From Isoptericola halotolerans (GTDB lineage Bacteria; Actinomycetota; Actinomycetes; Actinomycetales; Cellulomonadaceae): a stretch of DNA of 64,000 bases. This document shows, one piece after another, positions 45,830-54,618 of this stretch (positions are counted from its first letter, which is position 1; each line of letters opens with the position of its first letter). The position numbers and the translations under genes are program-made. The notes beneath the pieces were generated by a model. The model had not been told where the DNA came from. It saw nothing but the letters and a program-made list of their open reading frames with translations, and made no database searches. The DNA is taken from NCBI RefSeq assembly GCF_013149785.1, contig NZ_JABEZU010000005.1, positions 124,001 through 188,000 on the forward strand, written 5' to 3'.

Positions 45830-46630
45830 TCATCCGGACTGGTCCTCCGTCGGGTTGCACCGGGCCGCGAGCACGGCCACCAGCCCCACGTCGGGACGCC
45901 ACGGTTCGAGGTTCCACGTCTCCTTGTCCGGCGCGCCGAGAGTGTGACAGGTGAGCTGGTCGCGCATGGTCGCCGTGTCGACGTCCGGGTCGGCCGCGAC
46001 CAGCTCGGTCCACACGAGCTCCTCGCCCGCGGCCCCCGCGCCCCGTGCCCAGGCGGCGGGGGAGACGGCGAGGGAGCGGCCGCCCTCCCGGTCGCCCCAG
46101 TCGGTGCCCGCCACCGCTTGCGAGCCGAAGGTCGTGGTGGTGCGGCCCGGCGCGTCGGCGACGATCTGGACGCCTCCGTCCACCACCGCGAGGTCCGCCC
46201 CGTCGGACGGCGAGGTCAGGGCGGCGATCGCCGTGCCGTCGTCGTCGCGGACGGTCACCGTCCCGTCCGGGTGGAGGTCCAGGGTGCCGACGTCGGTGGT
46301 CAGGAGGGCCGGTGCGTCGGGACCGACGTCGACGGTCACGAGGACCGCCCCCGGTGCCGTGGCGACCTCGGGCGCCGACGTGGAGGAGACGACGAGCTCG
46401 ACGTCACCGGACCGGACGTGCCTCGCTTCCTGGTCGACGGGGGTACCGGGCCGTGAGGGTTCCGAGGGCGTCGGCGAGGGGGCCGACGGCGACGGGGCGG
46501 CCGGAGCGGGCGGGTCGTCGGGCGTTGTCGTGGTCGTGCCCCCGGACGTGCAGGCGGTGAGACCCGCCGTGACGGTCAGCACGACCGCCAGCAGGGGCGA
46601 GACCTGGCGAGGGCGGTGACGGGAGCTCAC
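45830..46630 (-). CDS. DUF2599-type lipoprotein
   Basis: The product is 266 residues from the GTG at 46630. The lipobox LTACTSG follows a hydrophobic stretch, so it is anchored to the membrane outside the cell. Residues about 28-65 are Thr/Pro/Ser-rich (TTTTTPDDPPAPAAPSPS), a wall-spanning linker. The folded domain has GDVELVVSSTSAPEVATAPGAVL and the C-terminal GTDWGDREGGRSLAVSPAAWARG with MRDQLTCHTLGAPDKETWNLEPWRPDV, which matches the DUF2599 Trp/Cys pattern. CAGACT lies 6 bases before the GTG. The function is unknown. It is divergent from the iron-regulated SIP gene. Confidence 0.75.
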   Translation of the reverse strand: MSSRHRPRQVSPLLAVVLTVTAGLTACTSGGTTTTTPDDPPAPAAPSPSAPSPTPSEPSRPGTPVDQEARHVRSGDVELVVSSTSAPEVATAPGAVLVTVDVGPDAPALLTTDVGTLDLHPDGTVTVRDDDGTAIAALTSPSDGADLAVVDGGVQIVADAPGRTTTTFGSQAVAGTDWGDREGGRSLAVSPAAWARGAGAAGEELVWTELVAADPDVDTATMRDQLTCHTLGAPDKETWNLEPWRPDVGLVAVLAARCNPTEDQSG

Positions 46631-46687
46631 CGCACCAGTCTGGGGCATGCGGGCGTCCGGTCGGTGAACGGCCCCTGGGCAAACGGG

Positions 46688-46706
46688 TGAGGTTCGCCTA
46701 ACCTCA
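46688..46706 (+). promoter_or_regulatory. IdeR/DtxR-type iron box over the SIP promoter
   Basis: TGAGGTTCGCCTAACCTCA matches the IdeR/DtxR consensus TTAGGTTAGGCTAACCTAA at 15 of 19 positions. It has perfect outer arms GTGAGGTT/AACCTCAC when extended by one base. The -10 hexamer TAACCT (46699-46704) lies inside the box and 6 bases before the ATG at 46711. Iron-loaded repressor would thus block this leaderless promoter. Confidence 0.75.
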
Positions 46707-46710
46707 CCGT

Positions 46711-47538
46711 ATGAGTGCTTACAAGGGCCGCCGTCCGGTCGAGCCGCACGTGCTGGTCGCCGAGGTCGTCACGACCAAGCGCATGTCGCAGAACCTGGTC
46801 CGCGTCACCCTCGGTGGCCCGGGGATCGGTCAGCTCACCCTCGGCGGTCACGACCAGTGGTTCCGGCTCTTCCTGCCGCGGCCGGGCCAGGACGCCATGC
46901 GCCTGCCCACCCGCACCTCCAGCCTCGGCTGGTACGCGCAGTACCTCGTCACGCCGCGGTCGCAGCGCCCCTGGGTCCGCAGCTACACCATCCGGGGATC
47001 CCGGCCCGACCTGCACGAGATCGACGTGGACTTCGTGGTCCACGGCGCGGACGACGAGCCGCACGGGCCCGGGACAACGTTCGCCGAGACGGCCCGGCCG
47101 GGTGACAGCGTCGGCATCCTCGACCAGGGCATCGGCTACAACCCGCGCCACGAGCACGACTGGACGCTGCTCGTGGCGGACGAGTCGGGCCTGCCCGCCG
47201 TGGCAGGTGTCTGCGAGTCGCTGGCGGACGACGCCCGCGGCATCGCCGTCGTCGAGGTCCCCACCGCCGACGACAAGCAGGACTTTCGGGTCCCCGACGG
47301 GATCGAGCTGCTGTGGGTGGAGCGAGACCGCGCCGACCCGGCCGCCGTGCCCGGTGCGGCGGCGCTCGCCGTCGTGCGGGAGGCGCGCTTCCCGGCAGGG
47401 GCCGTGTACGCGTTCGCGGTCGGTGAGTCCGGACTCGCCACGGGGGTGCGACGGCACCTGGTGAACGACCGTGGGGTCCCCAAGGCGCACGTCGACTTCG
47501 TCGGCTACTGGCGCCACGGCAGGGCGGCGCAGAGCTGA
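46711..47538 (+). CDS. Siderophore-interacting protein (FAD-dependent ferric reductase)
   Basis: A 275-residue SIP of the ViuB/YqjH family. The FAD-binding start LVRVTLGGPGIGQLTLGGHDQWFRLFLP is followed by RSYTIRGSRPDLHEIDVDFVVHG, where the flavin contact RxYT lies. The NADPH-side region contains LLVADESGLPAVAGVCESL, and the C-terminus has YAFAVGESGLATGVRRHLV. The enzyme reduces ferric iron in imported siderophores in the cytoplasm. The iron box upstream predicts derepression under iron limitation. No siderophore uptake genes lie in the window. Confidence 0.9.
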   Translation: MSAYKGRRPVEPHVLVAEVVTTKRMSQNLVRVTLGGPGIGQLTLGGHDQWFRLFLPRPGQDAMRLPTRTSSLGWYAQYLVTPRSQRPWVRSYTIRGSRPDLHEIDVDFVVHGADDEPHGPGTTFAETARPGDSVGILDQGIGYNPRHEHDWTLLVADESGLPAVAGVCESLADDARGIAVVEVPTADDKQDFRVPDGIELLWVERDRADPAAVPGAAALAVVREARFPAGAVYAFAVGESGLATGVRRHLVNDRGVPKAHVDFVGYWRHGRAAQS

Positions 47539-47569
47539 CCGTCGGCGCGCGCTCGCTCGACGTCCCCGG

Positions 47570-48493
47570 TCAGACGCGCACCACGATCTTGCCGCGCACG
47601 TGCCCGTCCTCGCTGGCCCGGTGGGCGTCGGCGGCGTCGGCCAGGTCGTAGGTCCGGGCGACCTCGACCCGCAGCGTGCCGGCGTCGAACATCGCGGTGA
47701 GGTCGTCCAGGTCCGCCGTGGAGGGCCGCACCCACACGTAGTGACCGCCGTGCTCGTCCCGGGCCGCAGGGTCCGTGATCGAGGTGATCGTGCCGCCGTC
47801 GGCCAGGACCTCCGCGGAGACCGCGACGGCGTCGCCACCCACGTAGTCCAGCGCGACGTCGACCCCGTCGGGCGCCAGGGCGCGCACCCGTTCGGCGAGC
47901 CCGTCACCGTAGGTCACGGGCTCCGCGCCGAGCGAGCGCAGGAACTCGTGGTTCGCCTCGCTCGCGGTGCCGATCACCCGTGCGCCGAGGGCCCGGGCGA
48001 TCTGCACGGCGAAGCTGCCCACCCCACCCGCGGCGGCATGGACGAGCACCGTCTGGCCGTCGCGGACCCCGGACCGCCGGATCGACTGCAGGGCGGTCAG
48101 CCCGGTCAGGGGGACGGCGGCTGCCTCCTCGAACGACAGCGAGCGCGGCTTGCGCGCCAGCGTGCGCACGGGAGCGGCGACCTTCTCGGCGAACGTACCG
48201 CCGTGCACGACGTCGGTGCGGACGTAGCCGTAGACCTCGTCGCCCACCTGGTGCTCGGGGGTGTCCAGGCCGACCTGCTCCACGACCCCGGCCACGTCCC
48301 AGCCCGGGACCACCGGGAACTGCGCGTCCAGGAGCCCGTCGAGATAGCCCTGACGGACCTTCCAGTCGACAGGGTTCACGGAGGCGGCTCGGACCCCGAC
48401 CACCACGACGTCGGGGCCCACGTGCGGGTCCGGCCGATCGGTGAGCTCGAGGACGTCGGCGTCGCCGTAGGTGCTGTAGGTGATGGCTCGCAT
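47570..48493 (-). CDS. NADPH:quinone reductase, zinc-independent MDR
   Basis: The product is 307 residues from the ATG at 48493. ASVNPVDWKVRQGYL, FPVVPGWDVAGVVEQVG, the NADP motif VLVHAAAGGVGSFAVQIARALGARVIGTAS, and the C-terminal HRASEDGHVRGKIVVRV are the typical zeta-crystallin-like quinone oxidoreductase blocks. It is the second enzyme of this type in the window after 40676, about as distant from it as from unrelated members. The reading frame is open further upstream, but that part overlaps ligD. No regulator is adjacent. Confidence 0.88.
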   Translation of the reverse strand: MRAITYSTYGDADVLELTDRPDPHVGPDVVVVGVRAASVNPVDWKVRQGYLDGLLDAQFPVVPGWDVAGVVEQVGLDTPEHQVGDEVYGYVRTDVVHGGTFAEKVAAPVRTLARKPRSLSFEEAAAVPLTGLTALQSIRRSGVRDGQTVLVHAAAGGVGSFAVQIARALGARVIGTASEANHEFLRSLGAEPVTYGDGLAERVRALAPDGVDVALDYVGGDAVAVSAEVLADGGTITSITDPAARDEHGGHYVWVRPSTADLDDLTAMFDAGTLRVEVARTYDLADAADAHRASEDGHVRGKIVVRV

Positions 48494-48546
48494 ACCCGGG
48501 GCAACCGTCCACCGCTCCGTCGCATTCCGGCCGTGCCCGCAGCACC

Positions 48547-51105
48547 TCACTCCACCCGGACGTCCTGCGGTCGCTTGTCCGCGCGCCGTCCTCGCCACAC
48601 CGGGTGCCGCAGGCTCCCCGCGCCCGGGGTCCCGCCGGTCCAGCCGGCGTGCGCCACCTCGACGACCTCGGTGGGCTCGACCCAGCGGGCGCCTGCGGAA
48701 TCGACGGCCGGGACGTCCGCGACGGCCGGGTCGGTGCGCTCTGCTGCCACCAGCACGTCCCGCAACGCGCGGCGCTCGGTGTCCCGGAACCCGGTGCCGA
48801 CCCGTCCGATGAACCGCAGGCCGCCGTCGTCGGGCACGGCGAGGAGCAGGCCTCCCACCGACCGGGGGTCCTCCGTCGGCGTCCCGCTGCGCAACGGACG
48901 CCAGCCCACCACGACGGCCTCCTGCACGGCGACGTGCTTGGCCCGCAACCAGTCGCGGGAGCGGTGCCCGGCGGCGTACGGGGAGGTGCGCCGCTTCGCC
49001 AGCACTCCCTCCAGCCCGAGGCGCTGCGACTCGGCCATGGCCTCCTGCGCGCTGCCGGGTAGGACGTCCGGCACGTGCACCGGAGGACGGGGCGTCACCA
49101 CCCGTGCCAGGATCGCCCGGCGCTCGTCGTACGGATGGTCGACGACGTCGATACCCGCCACACGCAGCACGTCGAAGAGCACCAGGTCCACGCCGACGCC
49201 GCGACGGGCCCGCTCCACGTCGCGCGGCCGGACCAGGTTGGCGCGCTGCTGCAGGCGCCGGAAGCTCGGCCGCCCCTGGGCGTCCAGCGCGACCACCTCG
49301 CCGTCCAGCACCATCGGCAGCTCGTCGTCCGGCACCATCGTGGCCAGTCCGGCGAGCTCGGGGAACGTGGCGGTGAGGTCGCGCCCCGAGCGGGAGGTGA
49401 GGCGCACGCGCGCGGGTGCGTCGCCGTCCTCGGCGGCCAGCACCTCGACGATCGCCCGGAACCCGTCCCACTTGGCCTCGAACGCCCACTCGTCGGCGCC
49501 CATCCGTGCCAGCTCCGCGGGCGAGGCGGTCGTGGCCAGCATCGGGCGAGGTGCGGGACCCGGCACAGCACCGGGCACAGCACCGGACGACGGCCGTGCC
49601 TCCTCACGCCCTGCCCCCGGTGACGTGGTGTCCGGCTCGCGGGCCGGGCCCTCGCCGTCGGGCTGGGCCTTCGTGCGGTGGATCAGCCAGCCGTTCTCGC
49701 TGCCGTCCCGTCCGCCGGTGTGGATCAGGGCGAGCCGGCGCGACCCGCGGCGCTCGCTGTGCAGGGTGACGATCACCTCCCTGCCCTCGCGCCACTTCTC
49801 GAGCTCGTAGGTCCCGGAGTCCCAGATCGTCACCTCCCCGGCGCCGTACTCGCCGGCGGGGATCGTGCCCTCGAAGCCCCCGTACTCCAGCGGATGGTCC
49901 TCCGTCTGTACCGCGAGGTGGTTCTGCGCAGGATCGGTCGGTTCGCCCCTGGGCAGCGCCCAGCTCACGAGGACGCCCTCGTGCTCCAGGCGGAAGTCCC
50001 AGTGCAGCCGCCGGGCGTGGTGCTCCTGGATGACGAACGACGGGCCGGTGGTGGTGCTCGCGGGGGCCGGTGTCGTTCCGGCCTCGCGCCCGGCTCCCGG
50101 CCCGAAGGGCTCCGGCGTCCTGCCCGGGTCACGCTTGGACCGGTAGGTCTCGAGCCGCTGGAAGGACGCGAGCCGCTCGGGTGTGGGTTCGAGGCGGGAC
50201 AGGTGCCCCGTGAGCAACGGCGCCAGCAGGTCGCCGTCCCGTTCGAGCCGCTCGAGGACCTCGGCGTAGCCGAGCTGGGCCAGGTGCGGGTCGTCCAGCT
50301 CCTCCCACGTCCGCGGCGCCGCGACGGTCGGCTCGTCGCGCCCGCGCAACGAGTAGGGCGCGATCGTGGTCTTGGCCCCGTTGTTCTGCGACCAGTCGAC
50401 CAGCACCTTGCCCGTGCGCAGCGACTTCTTCATGTCGCTGACCACCAGGTCGGGATGGGCGGACTCCAGGTGACGGGCGAGCTCCTTGGCGACGGCGGAG
50501 ACGGCGTCGGACGTCAGCTCGCCGTGCGCCGCGGTGAGCGCCGCGTACAGGTGGATGCCCTGGGAGCCGCTGGTCACGGGCAGCGGCTCGAGGTCCATGC
50601 CCACGAGGATGTCGCGGGCCAGCCGGGCGACCTCGGCGCACTCGGGCAGGCCCGCGCCGGGACCCGGGTCGAGGTCGAGGACCAGGCGGTCCGGCGCCAG
50701 CGGCGCGCCGGTGCGCCCGAACTGCCACTGCGGGGTGTGGATCTCGAGGGTGGCCGTCTGGCCCAGCCACGTCAGCGTGGCCAGGTCGTCGACCAGCACG
50801 TAGTCGTTGGTGGAGGACGTGTGCCGGATGGTGCGCCGCGGGACCCACTCGGGGGTCGAGGCGTCGAGGTTCTTCTGGAAGAACATCTGGCCGGTCACAC
50901 CGTTCGGCCAGCGTTTGCGCGTGGCCGGCCGGTGCGCGGCGTGCGCCACCAGCGCGGGCGCCACCTGGGCCAGGTAGTGCAGGACCTGGCCCTTCGTGGT
51001 GCCGGCGGCGGGGTAGAGCACCTTGTCCAGGTTGGTCAGCTGCAGCCGACGTCCCTCGACCGAGACGGTCTGCGACCGCCCGGCACGGGGGACGTCGGCT
51101 GTCAT
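48547..51105 (-). CDS. ligD: ATP-dependent DNA ligase/polymerase LigD
   Basis: The product is 852 residues from the ATG at 51105; GACCAT 6 bases upstream suggests a leaderless start. The domain order is polymerase/primase (about 20-310, LDLDPGPGAGLPECAEVARLARD and LVDWSQNNGAKTTIAPYSLR), 3'-phosphoesterase (about 350-480, FVIQEHHARRLHWDFRLEHEGVLVSWALPRG) and ATP-dependent ligase (about 530-852, with the lysyl-AMP motif EAKWDGFRA). Polymerase-esterase-ligase is the mycobacterial order, unlike the ligase-first Pseudomonas form. LigD repairs double-strand breaks by end joining with Ku. The ku gene lies 5.6 kb away on the other strand. Confidence 0.95.
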   Translation of the reverse strand: MTADVPRAGRSQTVSVEGRRLQLTNLDKVLYPAAGTTKGQVLHYLAQVAPALVAHAAHRPATRKRWPNGVTGQMFFQKNLDASTPEWVPRRTIRHTSSTNDYVLVDDLATLTWLGQTATLEIHTPQWQFGRTGAPLAPDRLVLDLDPGPGAGLPECAEVARLARDILVGMDLEPLPVTSGSQGIHLYAALTAAHGELTSDAVSAVAKELARHLESAHPDLVVSDMKKSLRTGKVLVDWSQNNGAKTTIAPYSLRGRDEPTVAAPRTWEELDDPHLAQLGYAEVLERLERDGDLLAPLLTGHLSRLEPTPERLASFQRLETYRSKRDPGRTPEPFGPGAGREAGTTPAPASTTTGPSFVIQEHHARRLHWDFRLEHEGVLVSWALPRGEPTDPAQNHLAVQTEDHPLEYGGFEGTIPAGEYGAGEVTIWDSGTYELEKWREGREVIVTLHSERRGSRRLALIHTGGRDGSENGWLIHRTKAQPDGEGPAREPDTTSPGAGREEARPSSGAVPGAVPGPAPRPMLATTASPAELARMGADEWAFEAKWDGFRAIVEVLAAEDGDAPARVRLTSRSGRDLTATFPELAGLATMVPDDELPMVLDGEVVALDAQGRPSFRRLQQRANLVRPRDVERARRGVGVDLVLFDVLRVAGIDVVDHPYDERRAILARVVTPRPPVHVPDVLPGSAQEAMAESQRLGLEGVLAKRRTSPYAAGHRSRDWLRAKHVAVQEAVVVGWRPLRSGTPTEDPRSVGGLLLAVPDDGGLRFIGRVGTGFRDTERRALRDVLVAAERTDPAVADVPAVDSAGARWVEPTEVVEVAHAGWTGGTPGAGSLRHPVWRGRRADKRPQDVRVE

Positions 51106-51157
51106 GCGCCCATGGTCGCCCGGGTGGCCGGGTGGTGCACACCGGGCCGCCCGGCCC

Positions 51158-51946
51158 TCACTCCCAGCGGAACCACAGGGCGGCGCCGGCTCCCGCCGCG
51201 ACGGTGGCCGTCGCCATCCCCACCAGCGTCTGGCCCGGGACGGCCTGCCCGGCCCACGCCGCGCCGAGCGCGTCCACGGCAGCACCGAACGGCAGCACGC
51301 CGCCCACCTCGGCGAGCACGTCGGGCAGGTTCTCCCGCGGTCCGAACATGCCACCCACGGCGGCCATCGCGAAGAAGGCGATGAGCCCGAGCGCCAGCGC
51401 GGACTGGGGGGTGGGAGCGACCGCGGCGACGAGCATCCCGACGGCGTACATCGAGGCGACGGCGAGGCACAGCACACCGAGCGCCGCCCAGAGGTGTGCA
51501 GGCGGGTTGGCGTCGAAGGTCGTGAGGGCGAGCGTCAGGGCGATCGCGATGCCGAGGGCGATCTGGACGATCCCGACCGCGGCCTGGGCGACGAGCACCA
51601 TCGCCGGCGAGGCCGGGGTGACACCGAGCCGCCGCAGGATGCCGGTGCGCCGGTACCCGGCCACGAAGCTCGGCATGTTGATGACCCCCACCGTGGCGAT
51701 CACCAGGGTCAGGGTCATCGGCAGGACGTAGAGGTCGAACGCGGTGCGTCCTCCCGTCCCGGGGATCACCTCGTCGGTGTCGAACGCGATGCCGTTCATC
51801 ACGAGGATGAGCAGCGGCATGCCGAGCGGGATGACCAGACCACCGGTGTCGCGGGCGACCATCTTCGCCTCGGCGACCGTCATGGCCAGCCACGCCCGGG
51901 CACCGGGACGGACCTCGGGCAGCTGGGGGATCAGGGTGTCGGTCAT
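51158..51946 (-). CDS. ABC-2 type transporter permease
   Basis: The product is 262 residues from the ATG at 51946, with about six membrane segments. These include LVIPLGMPLLILVMNGIAF, FDLYVLPMTLTLVIATVGVINMPSFVAGYRRTGILRRLGVTPASP, AVGIVQIALGIAIALTLALTTF, MYAVGMLVAAVAPTPQSALALGLIAFFAMAAVGGMF and a C-terminal helix. The EYRRTGxLRRLxVTP loop and the pre-helix region are typical of daunorubicin-type (DrrB-like) exporters. It shares ATGA (51943-51946) with its ATPase. The divergent two-component system at 52789 probably controls it. Confidence 0.85.
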   Translation of the reverse strand: MTDTLIPQLPEVRPGARAWLAMTVAEAKMVARDTGGLVIPLGMPLLILVMNGIAFDTDEVIPGTGGRTAFDLYVLPMTLTLVIATVGVINMPSFVAGYRRTGILRRLGVTPASPAMVLVAQAAVGIVQIALGIAIALTLALTTFDANPPAHLWAALGVLCLAVASMYAVGMLVAAVAPTPQSALALGLIAFFAMAAVGGMFGPRENLPDVLAEVGGVLPFGAAVDALGAAWAGQAVPGQTLVGMATATVAAGAGAALWFRWE

Positions 51947-52677
51947 CGTGCGGCTCCCGTCAGGGTCAGGTAGGCCTCTTCGAGGCCGGCGTCCGCGGGC
52001 AGGCTGGCGTCGGTGACGAGGCCTGCGGGGGTGTTGTCGGCGATGACGCGCCCGGCGTCGAGCACGATCGCGCGGTCGCACAGCTTCTCCACCTCGTCCA
52101 TGTGGTGGCTGACCAGCAGCACCGTGGTGCCGTCCTCGCGCAGGCCGCGCACCAGGTCGAGCATGCCGCGCCGGGCCTCGGGGTCCAGGCCGGTGGTGAG
52201 CTCGTCGAGGATCACCACCCGCGGGTTGCCCACCAGGGCCACCGCGATGGACACGCGCTGCATCTGCCCGCCGGAGAGCTTCTCGAAGCGGGTGTCGCGC
52301 CGGTCGGCCAGCCCCATGGCCTCGACGAGCTCGTCCGGGTCACGCCCCGTGGGGTAGAACGACCGGTGCAGCCGCACCAGCTCCCGCACGGTCAGCGCGT
52401 CGTGCAGCCGTGGCTGCTGCAGCTGGACGCCGAGCACGCCGCGCACCTTGGCCCGGTCCACCCTCGGGTCGTGCCCCAGGACGCGCACCGTACCGTCGTC
52501 CGCCGCGCGCAACCCGCTGACGAGGTCGACCGTGGTCGACTTGCCGGCCCCGTTGCGGCCGAGCAGCCCGACGATCTCGCCCACCTCGACGTGCAGGCTC
52601 ACGTCGTCCACCGCGACGGTGGTCCGGCCGCGGCGCCGGTACTCCTTGTGCAGGTTCGTCGCTCGTATCGCTGTCAT
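51943..52677 (-). CDS. ABC transporter ATP-binding protein
   Basis: A 244-residue ATPase: Walker A LLGRNGAGKSTT, signature FEKLSGGQMQRVSIAVAL, Walker B VVILDELTTGLDPEARR and H-loop VSHHMDEVEKL. The Walker B continuation DELTTGLD replaces the usual DEP, retaining the catalytic Glu. With the permease at 51158 it forms an exporter. TAGCGT at 52685-52690 lies 7 bases before the ATG, so the gene is probably leaderless. Control by the HK/RR pair is inferred from the 111-base divergent spacer only. Confidence 0.9.
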   Translation of the reverse strand: MTAIRATNLHKEYRRRGRTTVAVDDVSLHVEVGEIVGLLGRNGAGKSTTVDLVSGLRAADDGTVRVLGHDPRVDRAKVRGVLGVQLQQPRLHDALTVRELVRLHRSFYPTGRDPDELVEAMGLADRRDTRFEKLSGGQMQRVSIAVALVGNPRVVILDELTTGLDPEARRGMLDLVRGLREDGTTVLLVSHHMDEVEKLCDRAIVLDAGRVIADNTPAGLVTDASLPADAGLEEAYLTLTGAAR

Positions 52678-52684
52678 GGCCACG

Positions 52685-52782
52685 ACGCTAGGAGCGGTGC
52701 CGCCGCGGGCGCGCGTGCCGCCGGTCATGACCGCCACCCGTGACTTCTGGCACGCCCGCACCGACCTGACCTGCCGTAGCGT
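52685..52782. promoter_or_regulatory. Divergent leaderless promoters of the exporter and two-component genes
   Basis: Minus-strand TAGCGT (52685-52690, 7 bases before the ATPase ATG) and plus-strand TAGCGT (52777-52782, 6 bases before the kinase GTG) face outward. Identical hexamers on both sides of the 111-base spacer suggest equal basal expression. No obvious response-regulator repeat was found between them. Confidence 0.45.
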
Positions 52783-52788
52783 GGAACG

Positions 52789-53928
52789 GTGCGACGACCA
52801 GGGGCAGACACGGTGGCAGGGCTGACGGTGCTCGGCGTGTGCGTGTGCGTCGTGCTGCTCGTCCCGTTGCTCGTCGAGGGGCCGGACCACCTGGTGGCTC
52901 CGTGGGTCTGGTGGACCACAGCGGTCACCTACCTGGCGTCGACCTTCTGGGTGATGGTGCAGAAGCCGCACGCCCGCGGGACGGTGGTCGGTGTCGCCGT
53001 CCAGACGGCGCTCGCGGGTGTGCTGATCATCGGGTGGCCGGGGGCCGGCTGGTTGCCGATCATCCTGGTGTTCGGGGCCGCGCTGAGCACCTACCTGGCG
53101 TCGTGGCGGGTGACGGCGGCGGTGATCGCCGTCAACACGGGCATCCTGCTGGTCGCCTCCGTGCTCGGCGCCCAGCAGCGGGGCGGGGATCTGCCGGTGG
53201 CGGAGCTCGTCCTCGGCGCCGGCCTGTACCTGCTCCTGCAGGTGTCCGCCGCTTTGGTCAGCGCCGCGCTGCAGCGTGAGCAGCGCATGCGTGTGGAGCT
53301 CTCCGTCGCGCACACGGAGCTTGCGGCGGCCACGGTGCTGCGCGACGAGATGAGCCGGGCGTCGGAACGGCTGCGGATCGCGCGCGAGCTGCACGACCTG
53401 CTCGGGCATCAGCTCGCGGTGCTGAGCCTGGAGCTGGAGTCGGCGACGCACCGCGCGGGCACGGCGCAGGCCGAGCACATCGAGCGGGCCCGCAGCACGG
53501 CGCGCGAGCTGCTCGGCGACGTGCGCGCCACCGTGGGGGAGCTGCGCCGCCGGGCGCCCGACTTGCGCGAGGCGCTGGACGCCGTCGCCGCCGCGGTGCC
53601 GCAGCCACGGATCGAGGTGTCCGTGGCCGACGACGTCGTCGCCGACGAGGAGCAGACCGCCGCCCTGATCCGGGTGGCGCAGGAGGCGGCGACGAACGCG
53701 GTCCGCCACGCCGAGGAGGCATCGGTGCTGACGATCGAGGTCACGGCGCGCGGGGAGGAGCTCACGCTGGTCGCACACGACGACGGGTACGCGGCCGGGC
53801 AGGTGACACCGGGCAACGGGTTGCGCGGGATCGTCGAGCGCACCGAGGCGCTCGGGGGCGCGGTGCGCTTCGACGGGTCACGGGGCTTCCGGCTCGAGGT
53901 GGCCATGCCGCAGCGGGTGCGCTCGTGA
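52789..53928 (+). CDS. Sensor histidine kinase (NarX/DesK-like)
   Basis: The product is 379 residues from the GTG at 52789. Four to five membrane helices in residues 1-150 (VAGLTVLGVCVCVVLLVPLLV, APWVWWTTAVTYLASTFWV, VGVAVQTALAGVLIIGWP) are followed by a coiled-coil dimer region. The H-box is RIARELHDLLGHQLAVLSLELE, with the phospho-acceptor His near residue 201. The ATPase part has AATNAVRHAEEA (N-box) and GNGLRGIVERTEALGGAV (G-box). This HisKA_3/NarL-type kinase partners the regulator that overlaps it by four bases. Confidence 0.9.
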   Translation: MRRPGADTVAGLTVLGVCVCVVLLVPLLVEGPDHLVAPWVWWTTAVTYLASTFWVMVQKPHARGTVVGVAVQTALAGVLIIGWPGAGWLPIILVFGAALSTYLASWRVTAAVIAVNTGILLVASVLGAQQRGGDLPVAELVLGAGLYLLLQVSAALVSAALQREQRMRVELSVAHTELAAATVLRDEMSRASERLRIARELHDLLGHQLAVLSLELESATHRAGTAQAEHIERARSTARELLGDVRATVGELRRRAPDLREALDAVAAAVPQPRIEVSVADDVVADEEQTAALIRVAQEAATNAVRHAEEASVLTIEVTARGEELTLVAHDDGYAAGQVTPGNGLRGIVERTEALGGAVRFDGSRGFRLEVAMPQRVRS

Positions 53929-54611
53929 CGGGCGGGCCGGGGGCAGGGCGCGACCTGCGCCTGGTGCTCGTCGACGACCAGACCCTGGTGCGCCACGGTA
54001 TCCGGAGCCTGCTGGAGATCGCCGGTGGCCTCGAGGTGGTGGCCGAGGCGGACGACGGTGCCACCGGGGTGGACGCGGTGGTGGAGCATCGCCCGGACGT
54101 GGTGCTCCTCGACCTGCGCATGCCCGGGACGGACGGGCTGTGGGCGCTGGGTGAGCTGCGCCGTCGTGGGCTGGCGGTGCCGGTGCTGGTGCTGACGACC
54201 TTCGACGACGACGAGCTCGTCCTGGCCGCGCTGCGTGCCGGCGCCCAGGGCTACCTGCTGAAGGACGTCACCGTCGAGCAGCTCGCGGGTGCGGTGCGCA
54301 CGCTGGCCGACGGTGGGACGCACGTCCAGCCGTCGGTGACCGCACGGCTGACGCGTGCGGTGAGGTCCGGGGTGCTGCCGGAGCAGGAACGCGAGGGGGT
54401 CGACGAGGCCTTCGTGCAGCCGTTGACCGAGCGGGAGACAGAGGTGCTGCGCCTCATGGCCGAGGGCTGCACGAACCGGGAGATCGCGGAGGTGCTGCAC
54501 CTGGCGCCGGGCACGGTGAAGAACCACGTCTCGGCCGTGCTGCTCAAGCTGGACACCACCGACCGCACCAAGGCGGTGCTGCGGGCCCTGCACCACGGTC
54601 TGCTCCACTGA
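53925..54611 (+). CDS. LuxR/NarL-family response regulator
   Basis: A 228-residue regulator. The receiver domain has LVLVDDQTLVRHGIRSLLE and the phospho-acceptor Asp in VVLLDLRMPGTDG. Conserved Thr and Lys lie in VLTTFDDDE and YLLKDVT. The C-terminal LuxR HTH is LTERETEVLRLMAEGCTNREIAEVLHLAPGTVKNHVSAVLLKL. It overlaps the kinase stop by four bases. The regulated target is most likely the divergent ABC exporter. A strong inverted repeat follows its stop. Confidence 0.93.
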   Translation: MTGGPGAGRDLRLVLVDDQTLVRHGIRSLLEIAGGLEVVAEADDGATGVDAVVEHRPDVVLLDLRMPGTDGLWALGELRRRGLAVPVLVLTTFDDDELVLAALRAGAQGYLLKDVTVEQLAGAVRTLADGGTHVQPSVTARLTRAVRSGVLPEQEREGVDEAFVQPLTERETEVLRLMAEGCTNREIAEVLHLAPGTVKNHVSAVLLKLDTTDRTKAVLRALHHGLLH

Positions 54612-54618
54612 GCCGTGC

